Shown: piece by piece, positions 23,401 to 40,770 of the stretch
How the letters are laid out: each line of letters starts with the position of its first letter
Position numbering within the stretch: position 1 is the stretch's first letter
DNA from: Ianthella basta
Lineage: Eukaryota > Porifera > Demospongiae > Verongiida > Ianthellidae
Reading direction: 5' to 3'
Length of the DNA stretch: 64,000 nucleotides
Assembly (NCBI GenBank): GCA_964019415.1
Contig: OZ025873.1
Coordinates: 3,696,776 to 3,760,775, forward strand
The notes under the pieces: model-generated
Database searches by the model: none
What the model was told of the DNA's origin: nothing
What the model saw: only the letters and a program-made list of their open reading frames with translations
Position numbers and translations under genes: made by a program

Positions 23401-26161
23401 CTTTCAGGAGCTACACGAGCCCTTGAAAGTGCTTAATCGCGCAAACGGCAAAAATGTGCGGACGGACAAACTGAGCCACAAACCCCAAACGCACACAACC
23501 CCTATTGCGCAATCGCGCCCGGGGTAATAATTTCTATACTACTTTTTGCTGAACGCATACAGCTCCAGGGCCTATTGCTGATCTTTTGGTGGACCTTGAC
23601 TCTTCCTCTGGTCACATCCGCATTCAGTGGAGTCAGCCTCTGGAGATAAATAGAGTCTTGCTAGGGTACCTTGTGGCAGTGGGGGAGTTTGGAGGACCCA
23701 ATGCAACCAGCTCACTCCACAAATGGAATGTAAAGGACACAGATATAACTGTCAATTCTCTTGGCCTTGGTGAGAATTGAGCATACACATAGGACATGCA
23801 GCACCCTGCATGCTGTTCATGAGATCCTGACAGTGACATATAGTCACTAAGTGTACACTGAATGCCCATGAATTGTCTGTTCAATAGAGCCTGGCAAACC
23901 TTATGAAGTAGCTGTGCAGGCTGTCACTGGTGTAGGGGAGGGCCCACAAGTGAAAAAAGTGTTCTTTATCAAGGAACTCGGTAAGTGTGCGTACAATGTA
24001 TGTGCCTGTGTGTCTGTACATGCTAAGTGTGGGTTATATATAACCAATTTGTAGCCTGAGCAACAAGACATTCCCGCCAATTAGCTATAGATATATAGCT
24101 ATAGATGAAGATTTCAAAGGCATTTCTTGCATTGAGGAATTCACTGTGCAACTTTGAGAGATTACATGCATAGCTGTATTGTGCTGTGCAATGAAGAAGA
24201 CCAGAGCATCTGGTCGAAACGTCGGCAAGGTTTTCAACCCTGTTGTGAAGCTGGTATTAGAGAACCAACCCTTTCTGTGCAATGTTGTTTTGCAAGTTTG
24301 GAACCTTCAAGATTTCAATTTGCCACATCCTGGAAATTATGAGCCACATCCTGGGTAATATGAACATTACCTCCACCCAGGATATCCTTGAGTGTCCTTG
24401 AGTGGTATGAGATATAACTGCCACACATTTCCTTTGATGTTCAGCCCGCCTGAGCTACAATGAATGGATATAGTCTACTATAATGTTTGTTGTCAGTGTA
24501 TTTTCATATGTTTAGCTATAGCTATAGTGAAGTATGTATATAGCTCCATGGTCTACATAAGGTAACTTATAATTACATGACCAAGTAGCCTATATTGGGT
24601 ATGCTTTAATATCTGCTGTACAGTACGGTTAATAGTAATTTAAAAGCTGTGCTTTTGACCTCTAGAGTTTGTGCCTTTGAACTACTTCATATTACAGCTC
24701 TTGAGTTGTCTGTTACTGGAGTGAAGGTCCATCGTATCTCTTAGCACCCATGCCATGTCTAGATCTGCCCTTTGTTTTAGGGACCCACATGAATAGTTGG
24801 CAATTTTGGTTGTGGGTTATAGCTGCATGTTCATTTGTACACAGTGACCAACAATTTAAGCTAGCCTCTTCTGCAAGCTACCCCCTGTGTCATAAGTTGT
24901 GCACCTAGTGTATACTCCAATAACATTGTTAACTTGTGCAGACACCATACAGTACATTCATGGCTGTTTTACAGGAAGGTTAACTTAATTATAAGTTAAT
25001 GCTTCCGTCCACTTGACTTCCCACTACTTGTTAACATTGTTACAGCTCCCAAGGTGTCTGTTACTGGAGTGAAGATCCAGCGCATTACTCCTACTTCTCT
25101 TAAAGTCTCTTGGGATGAAGTTAGCCTGCACGATGCCAGAGGAACACCTACCTATCATGTATCCCTTAAGAAGGGTAATTCAACAAGTGTGATTAGAAAG
25201 GAAACAGTAGAGCCCATGGTTTACTGTGAAAGCCTGGCCTCTTCCTCTGTGTACTCCATTGCCATTCAAGTGAAGACAGCTGGAGGAATAGGGCCTTCTA
25301 ATGAGCCCATATCAGGTTAGCACTCATAGCTAGTTTCCATTTCAGGATGGTACTTAATTTGAGAATTCATGACCAGCATATACGTAGTGTGGGAATATTA
25401 TCCCCATTACACTGATCTGGTCTGGTTCAGAATTGAATCAGGAATGGTTGGAGTAGAATAAAACTATGCTGTGCCAGCCGGGACAATGTATCTGATATTG
25501 ATGTCTTCAATGTCTGCGTACCTCTACTAATGTGGTGTGACTATAATTATAAGTTATCATTGTCTTATGTGTTGATGATGGTCTCCTTCTTGCCATATAT
25601 GTAGTTGTCCTGGTGACCCAGATGAATGCAGACCCTGCCCTTTCATTAACCCTCACTACTAATGTTGAGGATGCATCGGAGATTGGAGAGCCATCTAATG
25701 AAACCTTGGCAGATATTTTTAATTTTAGCAAGACTTCAGCTCAAATTTTGTTTGGATCAGGACTGGGAATCGGTGTCATTGGCACTTTGTTGTTGGGGGT
25801 TTTATTGCTCCTGCTCTGTCTGTGCAGTAGGAGGGTGGCCAGAAACTGCAACAGAAGGTGAGGACATGTATACTGCTGTGAGCTGGCTTGAACTGTGCCC
25901 CCAATTGCATGATGGTAGAAAGGGTTGGCAGTGGTCCATCTTGACACTGCAAGTGCTATTGCAATTAGGATGTGAAAGCAGTTTCTGACAGACTAGGCTC
26001 AATGTGCTCTCACCTGCATACTGTGGATAAGGTTTCTCCATGAATAATGCAGTATACGTACATACATTGCATTACTGTTCCTATTATCTCTCTCTCTCTC
26101 TCTCTCTCTCTCCATTGTCTTCAGGCTGCCCACTGATAAACCTGAATGTGATGAAGTTTGA
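17432..26161 (+). CDS. Receptor A: Ig-like plus seven FN3 transmembrane protein
   Basis: Exons: 17432-17510, 17758-18117, 18233-18544, 18918-19241, 19456-19740, 20979-21275, 21653-21961, 23563-23769, 23888-23980, 25046-25315, 25605-25857, 26125-26161 (TGA). Joined, they give one frame of 941 residues with phase-1 borders at every extracellular domain edge. Residues 1-26 are a signal peptide (VVFPLAFLLISVL core). The Ig-like domain (about 28-146) has Cys68, Trp80 and Tyr126-x-Cys128. FN3 modules span about 147-250, 251-358, 359-453, 454-552, 553-655, 656-755 (split over two exons) and 756-845, each with the strand-B Trp and strand-F Tyr pattern. A membrane span (about 893-919) is followed by a basic tail of 22 residues ending DEV, with no kinase, phosphatase or ITAM-like motif. 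Likely a cell-surface adhesion or recognition protein. It is the tandem sister of receptor B; introns 5, 7 and 9 carry insertions absent from B. Confidence 0.9.
19825..20152. mobile_element. 328-bp perfect-looking fold-back element
   Basis: Starts ACTAGTGTGTAAAAATTCC and ends with the inverted copy, TTTTTACACACTAGT. Arms of about 150-160 bp match almost base for base around a TAGCTAGCTAG centre. It lies in receptor A intron 5 and is missing from the shorter equivalent intron of receptor B (34689-35016), so it inserted after the duplication or was lost from B. A solo arm is at 15100-15275. Confidence 0.88.
20153..20900. other. CpG-rich inserted segment in receptor A intron 5
   Basis: Absent from the matching intron of receptor B. 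The stretch 20213-20700 is clearly richer in CpG than the surrounding introns and ends near a GACGTCACGAGCGTGACGTC palindrome (20740-20759). Short open frames occur on both strands, with no recognised domain. Probably a young repeat or displaced genomic fragment. Confidence 0.4.
22206..22345. repeat. 28-bp tandem repeat, five units
   Basis: The unit is TACGTCGCGGTTGCGCAATA plus GTTTTTGG, repeated five times with a few substitutions. A related half unit (CATTGCGCAATAG) follows near 22362. Confidence 0.88.
22386..22585. repeat. 98-bp direct repeat, two units
   Basis: TAAGGTCTCTTACGCTTGCT starts at about 22399 and again at 22497. Both continue through ACAGCCGCCTCTGTGACGGG and end near TACGCAGTCTCTGGT. 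Confidence 0.85.
22792..22972. repeat. MITE family 1, copy 3
   Basis: A 181-bp copy with ends TACAGTTGATTTCAGAATGA and ATTCTGAAATCAGCTGTA. It keeps one TGACGTCA palindrome (near 22908) and one altered one (TGATGTCA). Nested in the composite insertion of receptor A intron 7. Confidence 0.88.
24186..24281 (+). ncRNA. Penelope-type hammerhead-like ribozyme relic
   Basis: ATGAAGAAGACCAGAGCATC is followed by TGGTCGAAACGTCGG. GACCAG and CTGGTC form a perfect 6-bp stem II; GAAAC then GTC follow as in a hammerhead core with its cleavage site. The 5' core box is imperfect here (CAATGA instead of CUGAUGA). About 90 bp match 29317-29401. Hammerheads of this layout are known from Penelope-like retroelements; activity is not implied. 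Confidence 0.5.
24698..24744 (+). pseudogene. Truncated pseudo-exon copied from receptor A exon 10
   Basis: An acceptor-like TTACAG is followed by about 40 bp almost identical to the start of exon 10 at 25046 (GTGTCTGTTACTGGAGTGAA in the real exon; TTGTCTGTTACTGGAGTGAA here). It then diverges into an in-frame TAG. The equivalent intron of receptor B does not show it. It is a relic of a partial exon duplication. Confidence 0.7.
26087..26112 (+). repeat. (TC)n at 3' splice site of receptor A last intron
   Basis: A 26-bp TC run serves as the polypyrimidine tract before the acceptor at 26123-26124. The same tract in receptor B is expanded to about 151 bp. Confidence 0.85.
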
Positions 26162-26348
26162 AGTTTTTATACCACTGCGGTGCACAATCCAGAAAGTTCT
26201 TCCTTTCATTTACTGTTTCCAAAATTATGTAGCACATCATTCATGAACAGACCTGATTCAATCAAGAATACTCTGCACACATACAAAACGTCAGATTATA
26301 TGCATGCATACATACGTACATACATACATACATACTCTACATTGCTTT

Positions 26349-26438
26349 AAGCTAGTCTCATACCCAGCCCCTCCCTTAATTCCCTCACGAGTGCAGCGAC
26401 CTCTTCCCTATGGTAGGGTCTGGGGACGAGACTAGCTT
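26349..26438. repeat. 90-bp hairpin MITE
   Basis: AAGCTAGTCTCATACCCAG at the left pairs with CTGGGGACGAGACTAGCTT at the right. Small, non-coding, in the 3' flank of receptor A. Confidence 0.75.
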
Positions 26439-26523
26439 TATGTACTGTGAGTCATAGTTAACGAATGATTCAGAAGTTATTTTTGACCTTATGTACATAT
26501 ATTAAATGAGGTGATGATGACTC

Positions 26524-26529
26524 AATAAA
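26524..26529 (+). terminator. Candidate poly(A) signal of receptor A
   Basis: AATAAA about 363 bp after the stop codon, the first canonical hexamer noticed downstream. Confidence 0.4.
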
Positions 26530-29310
26530 CATCAAAATGTGGAAATCGTGGTGTACTTATACTCACACCGGGCTAGAGTGTTAAACATGTACAACTGCCT
26601 ACTTAGTGGCTATAAGCCATTATTATGCATGTACAGTACTCTGTGTGTACAAGAATGTGAGTAGTGTAGCCAAGTGTTTACTCTAAACCTGATGCCAACA
26701 AATCTTATTATGATAGAGCTAGGCAAATTTTTGTTCACATTAATCTATGACCAACCAAAGGGTTTGTAGCAAATGTGGTCCGAATGGCGAAGCTCTATCC
26801 AGAGGGTGTCTTCAGTTGGGTTGTTCTGCAATAGCTTGTTGTAGAGGATTAGGACCTATGTGGGTGCCATTGGAGTACCCAAAGGTAGCTCCCATTCCTC
26901 TTCTTCATCTCCTTGATGGAAGCACTCTTAGAGCTCAAGGTCCATACTGTCTCAGTATATATCTATCCACTCCATGTTACAGTAACATGGACTGCACCCT
27001 TGTCTGTACATCAAAACGCCCTCCCTGCAAGCTCTGAGCACCATTTCAGACTACACCCTGAACCAAGACTGAAACGGAGGAGTACATGTGTAATTATCTT
27101 CATCAGCTGCCTCACGTACCTTCTCACAAACACATTAGTAACACATTTACATGCAGCACTAAATTAGTATAAAGAAGGTAGCTATGTAGTAAGGTAGAAT
27201 GTGACAGTATGTGCACTGTTGCATACTCTGTAACAATCCTTCCATGATAATGATCAAACAGGAAGGAGTTTTTAACAAGTATGCAGAAGAAAAGCTGTCA
27301 TACAGTGAAAAGGCCACAAACAGCACTATTTAAGAATTACTCAAAGAAGGGCCTGTGCACCTGTCATGAACTATTGCATTGTAATATTATACACCCATAG
27401 CTGTATTTTAGGGGCAGAGGGTGCAAGATACATGTGAGGAACTGTACCTACACCAGCAGTTACTACATCATTATGTATTACCACTGCATGCACAATCTAA
27501 TCCACCATAAGGTGTACCATTCTCCTTCTCATATAACTAACTTATGTAGCTACAGCTATTGTCACTCTCTCCCTCTACTCTCTTCCTCTCTTCCCTTCCT
27601 CCCTCTCATGTACACCACCACTGACCATCTGTTGTTTTGGTCATCCCACTCACTCCCCCATATCCACCAAAGCTGCTATCATTCAAGGTATTCATAAGCA
27701 GGGGTGAAGTTGGCAAGGGGGTTTCCCCAGCTCCCTCCCTTCTCTCCTTAACCATAGCTGCACTATTGAACTGCTACAGCTAAGGTGTGTGGGGGGAATG
27801 GGTGGGTGGTAGATACTAACTGATACTGAGCCACAAAGCAGGCTGTAATAGCATACAAGTTCACACAAACATAACTTGGTCTTCCCTCACATCCCTTCCC
27901 TTCCCCTCCCACTCACTTCTTTCACACCCCCTATTTTCACACCCCAAACTCCCAGCACCTGATTCAGAGGCAGCTGATTCAGGTGAGACCACCATCCAGA
28001 GCCACAGAGATCCACTGTCTGCATATATGTCGCACACTGTTTACCGTACACATACTCCATCCGCTGTTCATATGGACCTTCCACAAACTAGTATGCGCCT
28101 GTGTAACCACCAGATATATTAGTGTGTACATAGTCAGCAATACATATAATGCACAATATGGAGGCTAGTGTGCAGACCCTCCTTGAGCATATAACTCTTA
28201 GCTCTGGTGTGTGGTCATTCAACTCTATGGTAAGACAATTTGTCTTCTGTTGGGTCTTAACACCTCCCTGTTTCAGTCATTGCCATATAAGAAAGCTATT
28301 ACTTGGTACACCGCAGTGCACGTACCGAGGCACACCTTTTGACCTCCTTGCCCGACGTGGTGAGAGCGTACGCTCCAGAAGCCTTTCACATTCCTTCATG
28401 TGCAATTATGACAACCAATACCATCCCTACATAATTAACACTTTTGTTGTCCCATTACTCTTCATTGTCTTCAGTATTCTTCACTGCAGTGTGAGATGGA
28501 GCTTGGAACAGACATATATCATAGCCAGGAGTAGATAATAGCAGAGGGCTCTATTGTTTACCCATTGGAACTGGACGTTAAACCTATGGAGACAATTCTG
28601 TGTCAGAGTTTCTGTTGTTGCAGTTGTACAATACTATGTGGAGGGTGCGTGCTACGTACATGCATATGTGTGTGCCTACATAAGTGCATTGATTCTAATT
28701 TCCCTCTTGACATATTGTAGACTAGGCACGTGCACATGCACACTACCTGATACAGATAAGAAATGCTTGCAATATGCAAATATGATGGGTGCTTGTAATT
28801 ACATGTGTATCCTCTGTCCAAATACTAATTAGGAATTCTGCCCTCTCTTGCCCCAAACCAAGTTGGCCTTCACCGAGGGCACTGTTCAGCATGCAGGAGT
28901 TGTTGGTTGTTGAGCGGTCACCGTGATGCAAGTATGGCTAATCTCAACAAGGAGAACTTCAACACATATTGGATCCAGCTCACTGTCTTTGGCTACAACT
29001 GTGCATGCTTCTCAGCAAGGAAGGAGGCTAGTCTCTAATTAATAAGCAATAAACAAAACTGATTTACATGGAAACGTAAGACATATGTATACTATTTGAA
29101 GACACACATAATGTATTTCAGAATCACAGCATGATTTAGTTCATTTACACGTGGCCCTCACTGACAATCACACCAATGGAGGTATCAGACAGGTCACATC
29201 TGACTGGTCTGTAGAGAGCTGATCTTGCACCTCTTGGGCAGACATTAGTGGAGTCAATGAGCAAGAATTCAAGCTTGCAACAAATCATCTTTATTGTCTC
29301 ACTATTTGGA

Positions 29311-29407
29311 ACTGAGTGAAGAAGACCAGAGCATCTGGTCGAAACGTCGGCAAGGTTTTCAACCCTGTTGTGAAGCTGGCATTGGAGAGCCAACCCTTTC
29401 TGATGAG
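29311..29407 (+). ncRNA. Penelope-type hammerhead-like ribozyme relic, second copy
   Basis: AGTGAAGAAGACCAGAGCAT then CTGGTCGAAACGTCGG, nearly identical to 24186-24281. Just past the shared block, CTGATGAG occurs at 29400-29407, exactly the missing 5' core box of a hammerhead. That is what a tandem or circularly permuted unit would give, as in Penelope pseudo-LTRs. No Penelope coding sequence lies nearby. Confidence 0.5.
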
Positions 29408-29535
29408 TGCTTGACACTGATCAGTGAAGCCAATCTCTAGAAGATTGCTGCAGAGGGACCCAGCCCACCACCAGTGGCAGATAGCACTAGGGGTGTGTAT
29501 GAGCCATGCTCAATCTCAATGATTCTCAGCTCACA

Positions 29536-29745
29536 ATGCCTTCTCTTTTTCTTCTCCTTCTGTCTGTATGCCGATTGGATAGTCTAATTAGCGTAGGCTC
29601 GTGCGAATGGAAAGCACTTTGCCTACGATTTCCCCAGAAACCTGTGGCCTTCACATCTAGTCATGTATGGTCATCAGCATTTTCCGTTCTGAGTTGGAAC
29701 GCTTCTCCAGAGATGGAGATGGCTAGTATGCTGTGCGTGACGTAA
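29536..29745 (+). CDS. Possible small secreted protein or first exon (unrecognised)
   Basis: A frame starting MPSLFLLLLSVCRLDS has a convincing hydrophobic leader, followed by about 50 residues with a CEWKALC cysteine pair and an NAS glycosylation sequon, ending at TAA. A splice donor (GGTGAGTG) overlaps its end near 29750, so it may be a first exon. No downstream exon chain could be assembled and the family is not recognised. Confidence 0.22.
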   Translation: MPSLFLLLLSVCRLDSLISVGSCEWKALCLRFPQKPVAFTSSHVWSSAFSVLSWNASPEMEMASMLCVT

Positions 29746-30856
29746 AGAATGGTGAGTGCTTGCGTGCATGTGCGTACGTGTGTGCGTGCGTACGTGCGCG
29801 AATACATAAAAAAAAATACATACGTACGTGCAAACGTGCGTACGTGGGTTGTGTATGTATGTCTATTCAAAACGGTGCACATGCGCACTACCTCATTTGT
29901 AAAGGTAAATGGATACTAAGGATGAGTCAATGACTGATTGGCGATGGAGTGTATAACATATATATAACTATGTATATGACTAGTTAGCAGTTATAAGTAC
30001 AAGATAGTTAATTATACGTATCATTATCTCATCTTTTCTGCACTCCACTTAGTTCATAGGACTACTTTTCCAGGGATTCCAGTCAGAAACCACAATGAAA
30101 CGGTAAGTCCTAGAAGATGGAGGATACACACTCGGGTGCATGCAGAGGTTCTGGTACTAGCAAGTGGGATAATGCTATCCAAGGAAACAGATTCCTTCTA
30201 CCTTTAGAATACACAGTGCTAACTTAATACAACAGGCCAATCCTATGAACTGCTACTTATATAATTTGTCACAGATGTGTACCTGAGATGGGACTCCCAT
30301 TGTCAATTGCATCCGTATGATGTGTGTCTAGAATGTGATGAAGTGTCTAGAAGTCCTGCCCAATACTGTACCATAATTCATGGTTTCTACCCATACAACC
30401 ACTTCTCAATACTAATATACTCTTATAATATTCTCATACAGTGCAGCTGCAGCACTTATTGTCAACTTGTCATATAGTTGACATGGATGATTGACTTTGC
30501 TAAATTGTTCCGGTAGAGATGATGGTAGTCAAGTGGGGGTTCAAACCAAGATTAGTAATACATCTGTATGCATCATCATCTACCCCTGTCCATCATCAAG
30601 TCAAACAACACCTTCATCCAGTCATCCCACCAGAAGAGAAGCACACATGACTTTAGCTTTGATCACAGGAGTTAGAGTCCATTTCGTGCCACCCGGGAAG
30701 ATGGTTGGGAACGTGTCTCATTCAGGGTAGAGTGGGTTGTGTCCACACCACTTCCTATTGTATATTTTATATTCTATTGTGCTATATGTGAATATTCATG
30801 TAGGGCTGATTTAGTTATTATATTGAATCAGAGGTCATCAAAATATATACAGTATA

Positions 30857-31200
30857 CAGTGGAACTGCGCTAAACAACCACCTCTATAAAGCAACCAGCT
30901 TAGAAATAAGACCTCTTTGGTTTAGTCCCGAATCCATGTACACATGATTATTGATTGCAGAATTCATCAGTTCATTAATACTAATAATAGAGTGTCCAAT
31001 GTTTATGTATGATGTAATCAACATGCTAGGGTCACTCCCAGCAGTCCTGTCTGCCCCCCATGCTTCCAAGGACTGCTGCTGCATTTCCCCTTTGGACTGC
31101 GACAGACAGTCTCTGAAGGAGGATTTGCAGAATTTAGACTACCTCAAAAATATGACTACTTTGCATGACCCAGATAGTGGTCTTATTTCTGAGGTTCCAC
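30857..31200. repeat. TA-flanked MITE with GTGGAAC ends
   Basis: The left end CAGTGGAACTGCGCTAAAC and the inverted right end (GGTCTTATTTCTGAGGTTCC) both abut TA. Inner blocks such as CCACCTCTATAAAGCAACC resemble the element at 50972-51145. Probably a Tc1/mariner- or pogo-type non-autonomous element. Confidence 0.55.
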
Positions 31201-31776
31201 TATAGTGAAAATAAGGTTGAGTTAGGGTTACCCTAATTGGAGCTCAGAGGGACACTAGCCAATGTTGGATACTCCTGCCATTGGTGACATCACTCCATTG
31301 AATGACACTACCTGCTGGCATTTTGATTCATGGGTCATGGTAGTCAGATGTAAGTGCATGCAATTATGTAGTATGATGCCTGAAGATAATATTATGTCTA
31401 GGACCACTACACCCACCATGTCTCCTTTATCTAGCATTTGAACTATGCATCCAACTATGCATATGCAATGCAACAAAAGAAACTACTTGAGTGACCTTTA
31501 TGAAATTCCAACTGAAGGTGGGTGTAAGATATCAATGACAGTGAGTGAGATATTCATTGTTCCTCTGACATTGCTAGCTTGATGGTTGACCAGATGGTTG
31601 ATATAGATGAGCTTTTGTGTTAGGACTATTTTGCCTTTGCAAGGCAGTTACCTCCTTCTGCATTTGGAGAAATTTTGAGGAATTCTGTCCATGCATGGAG
31701 ACATGTGCTGGCTGATACCAGCAGGCTGAAGCTGAGCCTAGTTACTAATGTTCTATTATTTGCCATTGTACCTTTT

Positions 31777-31804
31777 AGCCATGTGAGGTAGCCTCATGGC
31801 TAAA
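31777..31804. repeat. Short palindrome
   Basis: TTAGCCATG and CATGGCTAA flank an 11-bp loop. A perfect 9-bp stem about 270 bp upstream of the receptor B start; role unknown. Confidence 0.45.
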
Positions 31805-31975
31805 GGCTTCCCCTGGTGAAATAAGGTATCCATACCATACATATATGGAGCTTTGCTGAGGATGTTACATTTCACAGCTGCAGCAATGTCCAAATGGTTT
31901 CCTAGGAATGGTATGTGTACTGTATGTGCATGGGGAGCTATGCCTGTCCGAAGATGGAGAGTCCTGTGCACTCTC

Positions 31976-31984
31976 TATAAAAGG
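31976..31984 (+). promoter_or_regulatory. TATA box of receptor B
   Basis: TATAAAAGG is a strong TATA match 99 bp upstream of the ATG at 32075. It corresponds in position to the weaker CTATTTAAG of receptor A. Confidence 0.65.
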
Positions 31985-32074
31985 GGCTGCTCTTCGATGT
32001 TTTCCAACAGTTTCAGGAATCGTGTCAACTACAACTACAAATAAAGAGAAGAAAAGAAGGCCATCAAGCAGAAA

Positions 32075-38691
<6,617 letters not shown>

Positions 38692-38974
38692 TGAAGTTTA
38701 AAGTTGTTTACAGCACAAAGTAGAATCCGATAACTGTACCTCATTCCATTCAGTTTCAACTTAATTTCTTAGCATTCATGAGCAACCTTAGACCAATCAC
38801 TCAATCATGATCATTAGGTGATATGTACCTTAAATTTAGCATATACATACGTTTGTATGTGCCCTACTGTGCTGTAAATGATGTGATTAATTAATAATGA
38901 GTGAAGTTACATACTGTAATTGGATAGCATGCAGCCATAGGTAAGCAGTATAATTTATATCATTAGAATATTAT

Positions 38975-38980
38975 AATAAA
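38975..38980 (+). terminator. Candidate poly(A) signal of receptor B
   Basis: AATAAA 284 bp after the stop codon, just before the fold-back at 38998. Confidence 0.4.
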
Positions 38981-38997
38981 AAAATTAATTACAAAAA

Positions 38998-39208
38998 ATA
39001 GTAAGGATGTAGGGAAGGCAACAAAAGGTACAGAAACAAGTAAAGGCTATTACACAGTGGAGCATTAACCATGGTCCCTACTGTACATACAAGGATGTCA
39101 CACCTTATAGTCCAACATCCTTGAATGTAGGGACCATGGTTAATGCTCCACTGTGTAACAGCCTTTACTTGTTTCTGTCCTTTTTGTCATCCCTACATCC
39201 TTACTATT
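38998..39208. mobile_element. 211-bp fold-back element
   Basis: AATAGTAAGGATGTAGGGA at the left pairs with TCCCTACATCCTTACTATT at the right. Arms of about 95 bp run through ACAAGTAAAGGCT and GAGCATTAACCATGGTCCCT with few mismatches around a short loop. Non-coding. Confidence 0.88.
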
Positions 39209-39764
39209 TTATGTAAATTTATTTACTTTTTATAATTTATATGAATATTCAAGTTCCTTATCCACGCACACCTGTTCATCTATTGTTTTTGTCAGTTAAA
39301 TCCAGAGCTGGGTGATATGATTGACCATGAATTTATTTATTAGTTCTAGTTTCTGCGTTTTATGGTGTGCAAGTTGCACATGTTAAGTTGCAACCAAGGA
39401 CCCAGGACAGAACCAGGACCAGGACCAAGACATTCATGCACCTTTATTCTGGAGCTGGTCCTTTGAAATGACGCGCAAGCTAACTTTGACCGAAGCTTGT
39501 CTCGTATGCCCCACCGAACGAATATCTTAATGTCTTGCGATGCTATTGAACAGACATTGAAGGAACAGTGGGCGGAAAACTGCCGGTCGTCAACGTCATT
39601 GTGGCTAAAAGGGGGACCAATTATTATTATATAATACAAAAGGCACACATGCACACTGCCTTGAAAATTAAAACATACAGTAAAGTACAGTAAAACATAA
39701 AGTACAGTGAAACATATTGGCATGCAGCTTAGTAATATACCGTGCATAGTTATAAACAGAATTA

Positions 39765-40006
39765 CCGTATATGTCCGTATATAGGCCGGACTCAAATAGA
39801 GGCCGGGGCTCGAATAGAGGCCGGGGCTCGAATAGAGGCCGGGGCTCGAATAGAGGCCGGGGCTCGAATAGAGGCCGGGGCTCGAATAGAGGCCGGGACT
39901 CGAATAGAAGCCGGGTCTGGAATCAAAGCACTGGGTCTGTCTTCGGCCTCTTAAGTGCAGAGGTTCGCGTGATCGGTGGCCGGGGCCTCTATTCGGACAT
40001 ATACGG
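39765..40006. mobile_element. TA-flanked MITE containing a 19-bp minisatellite
   Basis: Ends are CCGTATATGTCCG and CGGACATATACGG, perfect 13-bp inverted repeats, each flanked by TA. Inside, from about 39783 to 39915, a unit GGCCGGGGCTCGAATAGAG repeats about seven times; a GGCCTCTATTCGGAC block near the right end is its inverted form. The TA flanks fit a Tc1/mariner-type target duplication. Confidence 0.85.
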
Positions 40007-40019
40007 TATAGTGTTTTGA

Positions 40020-40770
40020 GTTATTTGTTCACGCAATGCCCTCCGCCATGACGCTCTTGTTCCTTCACACGTCATTGTAAAATGGCCTCTTGCGCGTAAC
40101 AACGTCTCCGGACAACCGTAATGAGAGACGCTTCCTCGCGGTGGTTTCTAACCTACGAAAGAATACAGTTCGGTTAATTTGAAGTAGGTTCGTCTGATGG
40201 ACAACATTGGTGGTACGGATAGTGCCAGCTGGGTGACACTGGCTGGTCAGCTGCTAGTTTACTGGCAGGTGGTGTGGGCCATCAGTAACTGTCACCGTCT
40301 GATGCATGGTATCTGAGGGGTGCACATGCATGTAGGTATAGCTGGCACACAACTAACTCGCTGTACACAATTTTAGTACATGAGGGGTGAGCCCTACAGC
40401 CAACAGTAAGCAAGTATAATAGCTAAAGAAACAGAAGGAACACAGTGCTGCAGGCAAGTTAAAAGTGTACCTTCCCAGCAGCAGCGTTTCTATTTATAAA
40501 GCAAGGTAGCGCCGCATCCGAGCAAGCTTTACAGCGAAATATCTTACTTGGCAGTAGAGAGCCAGCTTTCAGCAGCCCAGAACGCCGTCAGACAAATACT
40601 CAAGCAAAACAGCCGCTTGCGGGAAGCTAGCGCAGCTCCATCTCACGAGCGAATAACAGCAGACTTCTACGCAAGTGCGCGAAGCTAGGGCCTTCCAACC
40701 TAATAAGGAACACAGAGTGTCTCAGGGGCTGCTTGCTGCGAGCATCCATGCTTCGAAGCACGTCTGGCCG
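40020..40770. other. CpG-containing stretch without recognised gene
   Basis: Richer in CpG and GC than most of the window. No domain, exon chain or RNA gene recognised. Possibly unmethylated or recently inserted DNA. Confidence 0.35.

Larger units (their letters stand above)
22092..23524. mobile_element. About 1.43-kb composite insertion in receptor A intron 7
   Basis: Receptor B intron 7 keeps a compact uninterrupted version (36104-36168, with GTTATAATTTC). In A the same flank is split into GTTA (to 22091) and TAATAATTTC (from 23525). The insert is CpG-rich and composite: five 28-bp units (22206-22345), two 98-bp units (22386-22585), a family 1 MITE (22792-22972) and an unassigned remainder. 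No transposase recognised. Confidence 0.7.
26530..31970. other. Spacer between receptors A and B
   Basis: About 5.4 kb with no firm gene. It contains the hammerhead-like relic at 29311-29407, a possible secreted ORF at 29536-29745, a TA-flanked MITE at 30857-31200, and a 9-bp-arm palindrome at 31777-31804. Other open frames are short and carry no domain I recognise. Confidence 0.45.

Noticed and set aside
28149..28538. 129-codon open frame in the A-B spacer
   Set aside because: No domain, no partner exons and nothing related near the other receptors. Probably chance.
39742..40019. Repeat frames reading EAGARI or SNRGRG
   Set aside because: These read through the 19-bp minisatellite of a TA-flanked MITE. 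There is no start context or splice support.
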